Origin: Novosphingobium sp. 18050
GTDB taxonomy: Bacteria > Pseudomonadota > Alphaproteobacteria > Sphingomonadales > Sphingomonadaceae
Length of the DNA: 64,000 nt
Direction: 5' to 3'
NCBI RefSeq assembly: GCF_902706195.1
Contig: NZ_CACSJO010000014.1
Coordinates: 1 to 64,000 of the forward strand
In this document: positions 15,637 to 26,698 of the stretch, one piece after another
Layout: each line of letters starts with the position of its first letter
Position numbering within the stretch: the stretch's first letter is position 1
The notes under the pieces: generated by a model
Told to the model about the DNA's origin: nothing
What the model saw: only the letters and a program-made list of their open reading frames with translations
Database searches by the model: none
Translations under genes and position numbers: made by a program

Positions 15637-18600
15637 TCATCGGCCGACAAGGGCGAACGGCGCCCAGAATAGCGGATGAGAACGGATCGATGACGCGTCG
15701 CCTGCCATCTGGAGCATCGACAGGCGCAGTCCTTGTGCCCGGCTCCCGGTGCTCAGCGCGCCGCGCACGGCAGCAGTGACAAGGTCGGCGGCCGCCCCTG
15801 TCTCCACGGGCCAGTGAGAAACGAGCAGAGACCGGGCACCGGCATAGAAAAACGCTTTGGCCAGACCCGAGAGTGGCTCTGCCCCGGCGCCGTCCGCGGC
15901 GGCAGTGTTGCAGGCGGAGAGAATGACCCAGTCGCTGTCGAGGCGGAGCCGCGCGATCTCGCTGGCACTCAGGAAACCGTCATCGCGCTCGCTGGGCGTG
16001 CGCGGGGATGTGAGCGCCAGCGCGGGCTCTGCATCACCTGCAATCTGTCCTGCCACCAATCCATGGGTTGCAAAGGCAAGCAGGGCAAAGCCGCTAAGGT
16101 TCATGGCGCGCACGCGCGGTTCGGATGCGCGGCGACCCAGAAGCAGCGTCGCATCCCCCCGCCCCAGTGCATCGGCCATGGCGTGAAGTTCGCGACGGGT
16201 GTCGGGCAGCGGGGCGAGTTGCACAGCCTTTGCGGTCGTAATGCTGACCGTGGGACCGGGGCGACGAAAGAGCGGGTCGCCGACGCCCAGCATCGTCATA
16301 TGGGGGCCAGGCTGGCGCTCGACTGCCTTCGTCTGCGGGATCGAGGCGACCGAGGGAAACTCGACTAGCGCGAACCGCCGCACCAGCCAAGGGAGGGCGG
16401 CATAGTCCTTCGAGGTCTTCGGCGCTGCTGGCGGCGGTGCCGTCAACAAAACCGACAAGGGCAGGCTGGAGAGCGGCGCATCCGATACTAGCAGCAGGGT
16501 GTCAGCAGTGCGCAACACGGGCTCCAACGGAGCAAGCAGAGAGCGGTAGAGCAGAAATGCCGCACCGGCATCGAAACTGGGCGGGCCCGCGGCCTGCCAA
16601 TGCTGGGGATCGAGGCCGCTTCGAAGGCGGTCGACGATACGCCGGGCGTCTGCATCTCCCAGGCCGGTGCGGACAAGAGCGGCATCGGTTGGCGTGACGG
16701 CAAGCATGTATGTTTCGCGGTCGCCGACGATCAGCGCCACCATAGCCTCGCGCGGCCTGATGGCGTTCGTGATCTGCGCCAGTTCCACACTGGGCGAGCG
16801 GACAAGTAGCAGCAGCTTTGGATCGCTGCGGGAGAGTTCGGTGTCGATCGCGCCAATCCGTTGCGCGATTACTGCCTGCCGCTCGCTGCGCTCTTTTTGC
16901 CGGAACGCACCTTCGGAACGGCTGCCGGAACCTAGGTCCGCGATCAGATTGTCCTGCACGCCGCGCCACTCGAGCATCAGGTCGCTGCGCTCGCGCAGCA
17001 GGGCGGCGTTGCGGCCGTCGCTCTGGCCCAGGCGGGATGCCATCTGCGCGATGGCCGTGCCGGCCCTCGTGGTGTTGGCGGCTTGCATCGCCGTGAGTGC
17101 GGCCGTTACTATATTTTGATCGCGCAGAAGCGTGCCCGCCGGCTTCGCGGCGGCCAACAGCCGCAGATGGTCGACGAGGATGGCGCGCGCCGCGCGCCGC
17201 TCCGCCAGCGCATCGCTCCATGGCTGCGCCTCTCCGATGGCGAGACGGTGAAGGATGACATCGACCGCTTGCCCGCTTTCTGACAGGGCCTTTCCGTCGC
17301 CCCGCGCTTCCGCAAGACGGGCAAGGCGAGCATAGGTGACGCCTAGGGCGAGCGACGCGCCGCCGCCCGCTTCCTCCTGAATGGCGAGTGCGCGGGCGTA
17401 TCGCGCTTCTGCCTCGGCCAGCCGTCCATTGGCCAGCGCGATGTCCCCCAGGGCGATCAGTCCGGGTGTCAGGTCGAACGACGCTCCGCGCGTCTTCTCG
17501 AACGCGATGAGAGCCATGCGCAGATGCTGTTCCGCCGTTGCATGGTCGCCGGCCGCCTCGGCCACCAACCCTAGCGAGGCATAAGCATAGGCAAGGTTGA
17601 GCGGCTCGCTTTCGCCCGTGCTCTCCGATATCGAAAGTCCCTTGCGCGCGGCCGCCATCGCCGATGCATGTTGGCCGGCTTCGCTCAGCATCAGCGCCTT
17701 TTCGATCGTCACCTGCGCAACCGCGCTGCTGTTCGAGCCGGTCATCGCCATGCTTTCGGCGGTCGCGCGGTCGAACAGATCGGCGGACCGGGCGAAATTA
17801 CGCGCGAAGCGGGCAGTGACCGCCATGCCGTAGAAGATGTCGCGGGTGCGGCCATCATGCCGGTCGCCGAAAGGCGCGAGCGCCGCCGCTGCGCGGCCGA
17901 ACGCGGCTTCGGCCTCGGGCACCTCCCGGCGCAGCATGTGGATGGTACCCAGCCGCTGCGCGACGTCGGCGGCCAGCAGTGGGTCGCATCGGTCCGCGGG
18001 CAGGGTGCTCAGCGGTGTAACCAGGTCGAGGGCCTCCCGCAATGCGCCGGCTTCCAGCGCGACGCCCGATCGGATAAGCGCCAGGCGTGGGGCGCTGGCA
18101 TTCGTCTCGTGGGCCACTTGCGCGGCGGCCGCCAGCGCCGCTCGCGCGCCGCCGAGATCGAGCGCGCGGCGGTCTGCCTCCGCGATCCGCATCCAGCCGG
18201 TCAGGCGCAGTGCGGAGGGGATGCTTGACAGCGGCGTTAGCGTTGCCGCCTCGGTCAGCAATGCGCGCGCGTCCGCTCCATGGCCACGTCCCCGCTCGAA
18301 CTCGGCCGCGGACAGGAGGGCGGCCAGCAGCGGCGCCTCGCGCTCCGGCAACCGTAGCGGCGGCAGGATGCGCGCGTAGAGCGCTGCCGCCTCTTCGCGC
18401 TTCCCGAGTTGGGCCAGTGCCACCGCCATGTTCTGGGCAACCTGCGCCCACGCCGCACTATCAGCGCCATAGCGGGCGGCGGCGAGGTCCAGCGCAGCTC
18501 CGGCCTGCCGCTCCGCTTCGTCATGGTCGAGCCGCTCATTGGCGAAGGTCGCCGCATCCTGGCGCGCCAGCAGCGCAAGATCCGGCGACAGACGGCGGCG

Positions 18601-18762
18601 CCCCAGAAGCCGGACGAGCCGCTCGCCCGCGTCCGCATATTTGCACTGAGACGCCAGGCTGCGGGCGGCGCGGATTTCCGCCGCCGGATCTTGCGCGGCG
18701 CCGGCAGGGACGCTGGCAAGGACCGCAGCGAGCAGCGCGAGCCACGAGTTGAGGGTTCGCAT
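15637..18762 (-). CDS. Exported TPR-CHAT domain protein (caspase-like)
   Basis: About 1041 residues. A signal peptide (LALLAAVLASVPAGAAQ) is followed by a long array of TPR-like helical pairs (about residues 30-600) and a C-terminal CHAT domain. The catalytic dyad is visible: His900 in FATHG and Cys951 in SACNT, followed by FFYAGARSLLVSHWPVE. CHAT domains belong to the caspase/separase clan and are usually cytosolic; an exported one is unusual. It is the last gene of an operon with the Slam-like and FecR-domain genes, 34 bp after the latter. I chose the ATG that gives a clean signal peptide; a longer frame runs into the FecR gene. Targets are unknown. Confidence 0.85.
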   Translation of the reverse strand: MRTLNSWLALLAAVLASVPAGAAQDPAAEIRAARSLASQCKYADAGERLVRLLGRRRLSPDLALLARQDAATFANERLDHDEAERQAGAALDLAAARYGADSAAWAQVAQNMAVALAQLGKREEAAALYARILPPLRLPEREAPLLAALLSAAEFERGRGHGADARALLTEAATLTPLSSIPSALRLTGWMRIAEADRRALDLGGARAALAAAAQVAHETNASAPRLALIRSGVALEAGALREALDLVTPLSTLPADRCDPLLAADVAQRLGTIHMLRREVPEAEAAFGRAAAALAPFGDRHDGRTRDIFYGMAVTARFARNFARSADLFDRATAESMAMTGSNSSAVAQVTIEKALMLSEAGQHASAMAAARKGLSISESTGESEPLNLAYAYASLGLVAEAAGDHATAEQHLRMALIAFEKTRGASFDLTPGLIALGDIALANGRLAEAEARYARALAIQEEAGGGASLALGVTYARLARLAEARGDGKALSESGQAVDVILHRLAIGEAQPWSDALAERRAARAILVDHLRLLAAAKPAGTLLRDQNIVTAALTAMQAANTTRAGTAIAQMASRLGQSDGRNAALLRERSDLMLEWRGVQDNLIADLGSGSRSEGAFRQKERSERQAVIAQRIGAIDTELSRSDPKLLLLVRSPSVELAQITNAIRPREAMVALIVGDRETYMLAVTPTDAALVRTGLGDADARRIVDRLRSGLDPQHWQAAGPPSFDAGAAFLLYRSLLAPLEPVLRTADTLLLVSDAPLSSLPLSVLLTAPPPAAPKTSKDYAALPWLVRRFALVEFPSVASIPQTKAVERQPGPHMTMLGVGDPLFRRPGPTVSITTAKAVQLAPLPDTRRELHAMADALGRGDATLLLGRRASEPRVRAMNLSGFALLAFATHGLVAGQIAGDAEPALALTSPRTPSERDDGFLSASEIARLRLDSDWVILSACNTAAADGAGAEPLSGLAKAFFYAGARSLLVSHWPVETGAAADLVTAAVRGALSTGSRAQGLRLSMLQMAGDASSIRSHPLFWAPFALVGR

Positions 18763-18796
18763 CTTTTCGGCCGCACCTCTTCGCACGCGGATGCGC

Positions 18797-21700
18797 CTAG
18801 TTGGCGCGGTCCCCACCGAAGGTGCCGTTCGCCTGATAGGCGCCGGACGCACTACGGATCTCGAACGTGCCGATGCTGCCGTGGGGGACCGACTGCTGAA
18901 CGTCGACCAACTCGCCCGCGATCCGCGCCTGCCGATCCTCGCCTCCTGCCGCAACCCGGTCGGACTGCCCTTCGTAGGTCAGGCGGCTCTGGCCCGTGAC
19001 AGCCAATCGGGCGACGCCGTAATTTGCCTGGTCGAATGATAGCGCCATGGAGCCGGTACGCGCATCGAGGTTCCAGCTCTGAGTGAAGCTGCCGACCACC
19101 TGTCGAATGCCGGAGTTACCGTTGAGCACGGCGCCGATCGCATGACCAGCATATTGCGCGCTTCCCCGGATTCCGCAGTCGGCAGACGCCGCGCCCGTCG
19201 CGCAGCTCGGCCCCGTGTAGGGCTTGCCGGCCACCCACGAGGAGAGGGCCGTATGCGCCCGCGCCGTGCCGGGTATCGCCACATCGCCGAAGAAGAACCC
19301 CCACTGCAGATGCTGGTACGTCCTGATCGCCGCACCCGCCTCGCCAAGTCCCCCCTTCACCGCGTCGCCCGCGATGATAGCCGCTGCCGGCGCTCCTTCT
19401 GTCGTCGCCGCGCCATAGCGGGAAGCGTCGATATAGGCGCTGTCACCAGCGACTGTGCCGCGAGTGCCCAGGGTGAGGGCCAGAGGGTCCGCCGCGTCCC
19501 CGATCTGCGCACCGACCGTATTCGCGGCAGCGTCGAGCGAAAGGGCGATGGTGCTGAGATAAGGCGCGGCGGAGATGGCACCTGCGCTATCCTCCCGCTC
19601 GATCACGCCGGCCACCCGGCCCACGAAGCTGTCGCTCGGCGCGGTGCCGATCCGGTCGGTATCCGCTATGCTGCGAACACCCGCCGCCAGCCGCAAATAG
19701 CCGAAGCCATCGTCCACCGAGGTGCCCAGCGTGGAGGAGAGGCCGCCGATCGTCGTCGTGCCGTTCGCTGCGGTGCTGCTGTTTTCAATCACCAGATAGC
19801 CTGCCCGGCCCGGTCGCAGCGTATCGCCGGTGTCGCTGTGCCACAACCGTCCGCCGCCTATTGCGGTCGCCTGCAGGGGGCTGGAGAATAGCGTCGCTCC
19901 GCCGCTGCTTCCCCGTGTTGATCCCAGCGTACGACCGGTGAGCGTTACTTGCGTCCGCGGATCGTCGATGTGGTCTGCGGGCACGATGCCGATCGTCGGG
20001 TCGTCGTTGATGTTGGCGTCGGGATCGGGGCGTCGGTCGGGGAGGCCTTCGGGAGTATACTCGATCGTACCGAATGTCGCGGATACGGTCGATATGAGGC
20101 CGTCCTGCGAGAGCCCGAGATCGGCATGGAACAGGCGCGACTGGCTGGTCGCGCCGGCGCTGATCGCAGGATTGGCGACCAGCAGGCTCGTCTGCGCGAT
20201 TTGTGATAGCGGCAGCCCGGCCGTGCTGGCATCCGGCAGGAAGGCGCGGAAGGGCACCGCCAAGGAGTCCGATCCCGTGAGGTCGCTACCATCGAAAAGG
20301 CCCCGCGCCACCACGAAGCTGTCGATGCTGGCCGGTAGCGATGTGCCCGCCGGCAGTGTGCCGACATCGCCGGTAGCGTAGACGATGGACCGGCCGTCGG
20401 CGTCCTGGATTTGCGCGAACAGGAAATTGTCTACGGCACGTCCGCCGCGCTCCAGCGGGTCTTCTGGCAGGAAAAAGCCGGACTGTACGGTCGCGACCCG
20501 AACCTGCTGCGCGGCCGTGAAACCGGTGCCGCTGGCGATTTCCACCGGATCGACGAAGATATTCCCGTCGACGAAAGCGATCAGCGACTGCATCGCCTCC
20601 TCGTAGCTTGCGAAGCCGGTAGCGGCGAAGCTGTCGAATTTCGCCTGATCGAAAGACTGGAAGGCCCGCGCCGCGCTGGGCCCCGCCGTGCCGGTGGTGA
20701 CCGTGTCGGCGGCTCCGAAGATGCTGCGCGGCAATACGATCTGGTCGCTGACGAACTGGCCGTTGCTGCCTAGCCTGACGGCGCCGGATGTGGTGACGAC
20801 GAACAGGCCGGAGAAATAGCGGTCGCGTGTCGGCACGGTCGGAACCAGCTTATAGAAGGGCGTAATTTCGCTCGTGTCGCGCAGTATGGTCTTTCCGCCG
20901 GCCGTGTATTGGGTGCCGGTCGCATTGGCCGTGTAGGTCTCGCCGAAAATCTGGATGGAGGTGGGGAAGGCGCCGCTGCCGTTGATCTGCTCCGGCGTTA
21001 CCCGGACGAAAAGATTATTGTCGGCGGCAAGTTGTTCGATCCCGTCGATCCCCAGTATTTCGCGCAGGCCCGAGGAGAACAGATAGACGAGGCTGCTGTC
21101 CTGCGGTCCGAATGTGGGCGCGGCGCCCCCCGTCGCAGCCGCATAATCCAGCGATGCGGTCGGCAGTAGGCGGCTCGTCGTGCTGTTCCGGTCGCGGAAC
21201 GCCGCATAGGGATCATCCTGCACGATGCCCTGCACGCGGTCCTGCACTAGCAGGATGTCGTCCGGACTGTCGGCAGTGTTCGCCGAGCCGTTGGCTGATG
21301 CCGCGCCGAGAGAGGCGAGGCCGAGCTGAAGGTCCCCGCTCCCGGAAAGCGCGGCGGGACGGGTGTCGAACGCGATCGGGGTGAGTTGGGGGACGAGCGC
21401 AAGGCTTTCGCCCCGAGTTCCCGCACCTTCGTCTGGCCGGTCGTAACGCGGCTTCGTCTGTGCGTCCTGCGCCATGTGGTCGGCCACCGTCATCGTGAAC
21501 GCGGAGTTGAGCCGGCCGCTGTCGGTGCGGGCCTCGGCGAGTTGCTGGCGACGCGGCTCCGAAATCTGTGTGCCCGTCACTGATACTGCGAAACCCGGCC
21601 GCTCGACAATGACGGCACGTCCAGCGGCATTGACCGCGAGCGTGCCGCCGAACTGGAGGACGGCGCGGATCCCGGTGGCATCGTTTGATACGAACGCCGC

Positions 21701-22072
21701 GCCATTGGCCAGTTGCAGGACGGCGGCGCCAGCCGAGATGGCGATAGGATGGTGGCGGTTCAGCGCACCGCCGATGATCCGGGTCGCCCCCCGATCCAGC
21801 ACGATGTCGAGTTCGCCCGAATCCTGCGCCGCACTCCACCGAAAGCGCCGGATGATGAGACGCGACTGCGGTCCGATCAACACCGATCCGCCATCGGCAA
21901 GGATGATTTCCTGCGTCTCGCCTGTGCCCGTTTCGATGACCCGGTCGCTCGCTTCGCCGAGCGTCAGATGACCCGGCGGTCGGGCAGAGGCCGGCGTAAC
22001 GCCTGCCGTCAGGATGAGGCCGAGCGCGAGCGCAAAGCTGATGCCGGGGCAAGGATCGAGACGTGACGACAT
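18797..22072 (-). CDS. Large exported FecR-domain protein, candidate Slam (type XI) cargo
   Basis: 1091 residues. An N-terminal signal peptide (ALALGLILTAGVTPASA, no lipobox) is followed by a FecR domain (about residues 60-155: LADGGSVLIGPQSRLIIRRF, RGATRIIGGALNRHHPI). A long Ala/Ser/Thr-rich middle follows. The last 170 residues alternate in a beta pattern, with AGHAIGAVLNG, TGSMALSFDQANYGVARL and a closing YQANGTFGGDRAN. That end resembles the small C-terminal barrel of TbpB-like Slam substrates, which use GTFGG-type endings. FecR here is not an anti-sigma factor, as there is no cytosolic part. It lies 15 bp after the Slam-like gene. FecR call strong, barrel call moderate. Confidence 0.75.
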   Translation of the reverse strand: MSSRLDPCPGISFALALGLILTAGVTPASARPPGHLTLGEASDRVIETGTGETQEIILADGGSVLIGPQSRLIIRRFRWSAAQDSGELDIVLDRGATRIIGGALNRHHPIAISAGAAVLQLANGAAFVSNDATGIRAVLQFGGTLAVNAAGRAVIVERPGFAVSVTGTQISEPRRQQLAEARTDSGRLNSAFTMTVADHMAQDAQTKPRYDRPDEGAGTRGESLALVPQLTPIAFDTRPAALSGSGDLQLGLASLGAASANGSANTADSPDDILLVQDRVQGIVQDDPYAAFRDRNSTTSRLLPTASLDYAAATGGAAPTFGPQDSSLVYLFSSGLREILGIDGIEQLAADNNLFVRVTPEQINGSGAFPTSIQIFGETYTANATGTQYTAGGKTILRDTSEITPFYKLVPTVPTRDRYFSGLFVVTTSGAVRLGSNGQFVSDQIVLPRSIFGAADTVTTGTAGPSAARAFQSFDQAKFDSFAATGFASYEEAMQSLIAFVDGNIFVDPVEIASGTGFTAAQQVRVATVQSGFFLPEDPLERGGRAVDNFLFAQIQDADGRSIVYATGDVGTLPAGTSLPASIDSFVVARGLFDGSDLTGSDSLAVPFRAFLPDASTAGLPLSQIAQTSLLVANPAISAGATSQSRLFHADLGLSQDGLISTVSATFGTIEYTPEGLPDRRPDPDANINDDPTIGIVPADHIDDPRTQVTLTGRTLGSTRGSSGGATLFSSPLQATAIGGGRLWHSDTGDTLRPGRAGYLVIENSSTAANGTTTIGGLSSTLGTSVDDGFGYLRLAAGVRSIADTDRIGTAPSDSFVGRVAGVIEREDSAGAISAAPYLSTIALSLDAAANTVGAQIGDAADPLALTLGTRGTVAGDSAYIDASRYGAATTEGAPAAAIIAGDAVKGGLGEAGAAIRTYQHLQWGFFFGDVAIPGTARAHTALSSWVAGKPYTGPSCATGAASADCGIRGSAQYAGHAIGAVLNGNSGIRQVVGSFTQSWNLDARTGSMALSFDQANYGVARLAVTGQSRLTYEGQSDRVAAGGEDRQARIAGELVDVQQSVPHGSIGTFEIRSASGAYQANGTFGGDRAN

Positions 22073-22087
22073 GGCGTGCTTCCTCGT

Positions 22088-23383
22088 TCAGAACCGATAG
22101 CTGATGCCCAGCGACCCGACGGTATTGGTGTAGTCATAATTGGGCAGCGCGGACGGGTTCCATATCTGCTGCCCGCGCAGCTCGACCGTCAGGGCGTGCA
22201 GGACTGGGACCGCCGCGGCAGCGCTCAGCTCGTATCGGTTTTCCCTGCGACGCGCCGTCAGGTCCACCAGCGGGTCCGGCGCATCGTAGACGGAGCGTCG
22301 ATAGCCGAAGGTCAGGCTGGCGAAGACCGGCCGGGCCGTGCCCCCCAGCACCTGATCGATGCCAGCCGAGCCTCCGAAGCTGTCGCGGCTCCAATAATCC
22401 CGGCGCGCGTCGGCGCGCTCGTACAGTCCGCCAATCGTGAGGCGGGTACGAGGCCGCACCTGCCAGCCGAGGTCGACGCTTCCGCCATAATAATTGCCGG
22501 TCTGCTCGCTGGCTGTGGGACGCCGATCGGAATTCTGATAGTCGCGCCGCTCGTAGCTGGCGCGGGCGGAGAGAGCCGTGAAGAGCGAAAGCTGCCGGCT
22601 TGCGCTGATGCCCCCGCCCACCGCGTGGAAATAGCTGTCCTGTCCCAGGGCCAGATAGGTTGCCGATCCGAATGGCCGCACGAACCCGTCTGGTGCGGTC
22701 GCTGGCCCCAGGAAGAGGCGCGGCCCGATCTGGCCGGAGACGTAGAGTGCGTCGATGGCGCTCAGCTCGGCATAGCCGCTGTAGCCGCCGGAGATGTTGG
22801 CGACGAGGTCGTGTCCACGCTGGCTGCCGAGGTCGTAGCGCAGTTCGAGGCTCCCGCTTACCGATCCGGAGGCATCTCCGTCCGGCCGGATCGACAGCTG
22901 GCTGCCGTCGAGGATCACCGGCACCCCGCCGGGGCCGACGATGCTGATCGCGGCGGGCGAGCCATTGGGATTGCTTTGATATTGTGCGCCGACCTGAAGG
23001 ATGCCGGATGCGGACAGGCGCCGTCTTTCGCCCCGGGCCTGCGCTAGTGCGCCGCGCGCGCGGATGCGGGCGGGCTGCGGTACGTCGGGCGCGTCGACCA
23101 CCGCCTCCAGATAGGATTGGGCGAGTTCGGCATTGCCGAGCCGGAGGTAGAGGAGCGCCAGTTCCAGCCTGATGTTGGCAAGCGATGGATTGGCAAGCAG
23201 AACGCGTTCCAGCGCCGCGACTGCGCCGGGCAGGTTGCCGGCAGCCACCTGCGCCCGTGCTTCGGCGAACCATTGCTCCGTCCGGTCGGGGGTGACCGCC
23301 TCCTCCTGTGCGTGAGCGGACGACGCTTGCATAAAGGTCGAAAACAGCAGGGCGGAAACGGCGATCCTTGACCAGCGGCGCAT
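22088..23383 (-). CDS. Slam-like outer membrane protein (TPR plus beta-barrel, surface lipoprotein assembly modifier type)
   Basis: 431 residues. A signal peptide ending in SSAHAQ is followed by a TPR segment (about 35-125: AAGNLPGAVAALERVLLANP, LALLYLRLGNAELAQSYL). The long outer membrane beta-barrel that follows ends YTNTVGSLGISYRF, with the terminal Phe typical of outer membrane proteins. TPR plus barrel in this length and order is the layout of Slam translocons (type XI secretion, SlipAM/DUF560), which move lipoproteins or soluble cargo to the cell surface. It heads the operon; the next gene is a plausible cargo. A plain TPR-barrel porin is the alternative. Confidence 0.75.
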   Translation of the reverse strand: MRRWSRIAVSALLFSTFMQASSAHAQEEAVTPDRTEQWFAEARAQVAAGNLPGAVAALERVLLANPSLANIRLELALLYLRLGNAELAQSYLEAVVDAPDVPQPARIRARGALAQARGERRRLSASGILQVGAQYQSNPNGSPAAISIVGPGGVPVILDGSQLSIRPDGDASGSVSGSLELRYDLGSQRGHDLVANISGGYSGYAELSAIDALYVSGQIGPRLFLGPATAPDGFVRPFGSATYLALGQDSYFHAVGGGISASRQLSLFTALSARASYERRDYQNSDRRPTASEQTGNYYGGSVDLGWQVRPRTRLTIGGLYERADARRDYWSRDSFGGSAGIDQVLGGTARPVFASLTFGYRRSVYDAPDPLVDLTARRRENRYELSAAAAVPVLHALTVELRGQQIWNPSALPNYDYTNTVGSLGISYRF

Positions 23384-23637
23384 TCGACTCGCCTCCCTAG
23401 GCGCGTTTCCATAATAAATTGCGCATGATTTTCCGAGAGATGCAAGGCATGAGAGGAAAATGTTTTAGTAAGTTACCAGAAATGAAGCATTTCATTATAA
23501 AAATAGTCAAGAAGTTCAAAAGTTAGCGGTGATGATCGTCTAGATGTATTGAGAGGTTGACGGTCAAATCACGGAAATCTTGCCTCCGGTAGTAAATTAG
23601 CCATTATGTCGACGTGGTTTTCAAGAGGGCTTGGATC
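23384..23637. promoter_or_regulatory. AT-rich divergent promoter region with nested palindromes
   Basis: This gap between the Slam-like operon and two rightward genes is much more AT-rich than its surroundings. It holds GAAATG-AAG-CATTTC (23479-23493), nested in AATGAA-GCAT-TTCATT (23481-23496). Such symmetry is fitting for an operator. No individual -35/-10 pair is claimed. Confidence 0.5.
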
Positions 23638-24096
23638 ATGTCGCTTCGTCGATTTGCAGGCTGTTGCATGGCGCTGCTGTCCGCCATCGCACTCGTGCAG
23701 CCCCTTCGGGCGCAAACGCCGGATACTGCCGGTGCCGCGCGTCTCCTCATCCAGCCGTCGAGCCAGAAATGGGTATATCGCGAGACCCTGAGCTTTCGCG
23801 GCGACACTGAATGTACGCAGGGGGAAAACTGGCGCTTCCGCTCCGGCGGACGCTTGGACGTGGTGCGCTGCATCGATGGTCATCTTGTGAGTTCGGCGCA
23901 TCGCTGGTCGATCCGTTCCGCGTCGCCCATCGATCTGGACATGGACGTGACCGGCGGGGATTCCGATCGCTTTCCCTTTCTCGGCACATACCGGCTGCTA
24001 TTCCGCGACGACGGCAAGGCGATGGTGCTGCGGCGCATGCCGTCGTCCAAGAGCGGCGCTTTCGAGGATCTGACCTTCCGGCGGGCCGCGCGATGA
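23638..24096 (+). CDS. Exported small protein of unknown function (lipocalin-like pattern)
   Basis: About 152 residues with a signal peptide (MSLRRFAGCCMALLSAIALV, cleavage near PLRAQT). The mature part is beta-rich with two cysteines that could pair (DTECTQGENWRF and DVVRCIDGHL). It ends TYRLLFRDDGKAMVLRRMP, a pattern seen in lipocalin-like and DUF-type periplasmic proteins. I do not recognise the family. The gene is divergent from the Slam-like operon and overlaps the following membrane protein gene by ATGA. An ATG eight codons upstream would only lengthen the signal peptide. Confidence 0.6.
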   Translation: MSLRRFAGCCMALLSAIALVQPLRAQTPDTAGAARLLIQPSSQKWVYRETLSFRGDTECTQGENWRFRSGGRLDVVRCIDGHLVSSAHRWSIRSASPIDLDMDVTGGDSDRFPFLGTYRLLFRDDGKAMVLRRMPSSKSGAFEDLTFRRAAR

Positions 24097-24599
24097 CCGA
24101 CCCCGCGCAGCGACCCCGGTTCGACTGGGACATCCTGCTGCGCTTCGCGGCGCCGCTCCTTACCATGACCGGCATCCTGGTTGGTGTCTGGCAGTTCAAT
24201 GCTGGCGAGGAGCACCGCCGCGTGGGCGAGCGTGACGCCGCGTTGCAGCGGGACGAAATCGAGTTTCGCCGCCGGCTGTGGCTGGAACGGCTCGACATCT
24301 ATCGCAAGATCACCGAGATGGCCGGTCGCATCGCCGCCGGGGGATCGACGCCGGAGGAGCGGCGTCAGGCCGCAAAGGAGTTTCAGGCCGCCTATTGGGG
24401 CGCCATGGTGCTGGTCGAGGACAAGCCGGTACGTGACGCCATGATCGAGATTGAGGCGGAACTGCATGACTTCGACGCTGGCCACAGCGACCTGCAACGC
24501 CTCCAATATCGCGTGAATGCCCTTGCCGAGGCGTGCCGGCGCTCGCTGAACGCCGGTTCTCCGACCGCGCTGGCAGCGGACGGGGCGCGACGGGAGTGA
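24093..24599 (+). CDS. Small membrane-anchored coiled-coil protein of unknown function
   Basis: 168 residues. A short cytosolic lead and one membrane helix (LLRFAAPLLTMTGILVGVWQF) precede a long charged helical region, with heptad-like spacing in DAALQRDEIEFRRRLWLERL and in later helices up to residue 155. No enzyme motif is seen. It is translated from an ATGA overlap with the exported protein before it, so the pair is co-expressed. Being divergent from the Slam/FecR/CHAT operon, it may belong to the same system, but only position suggests this. Confidence 0.6.
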   Translation: MTDPAQRPRFDWDILLRFAAPLLTMTGILVGVWQFNAGEEHRRVGERDAALQRDEIEFRRRLWLERLDIYRKITEMAGRIAAGGSTPEERRQAAKEFQAAYWGAMVLVEDKPVRDAMIEIEAELHDFDAGHSDLQRLQYRVNALAEACRRSLNAGSPTALAADGARRE

Positions 24600-24648
24600 A
24601 GTGGACGCCTTCGCTCCATCATCAGCCTCGAAAGCTGCGGCCCGTTGC

Positions 24649-25806
<1,158 letters not shown>

Positions 25807-25820
25807 GTGTGCTTCTCCGA

Positions 25821-26693
<873 letters not shown>

Positions 26694-26698
26694 TCAGA

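Noticed and set aside
22076..23047. 323-codon plus-strand frame
   Set aside because: Antisense to the Slam-like gene, which has a signal peptide, TPRs and a terminal aromatic residue.
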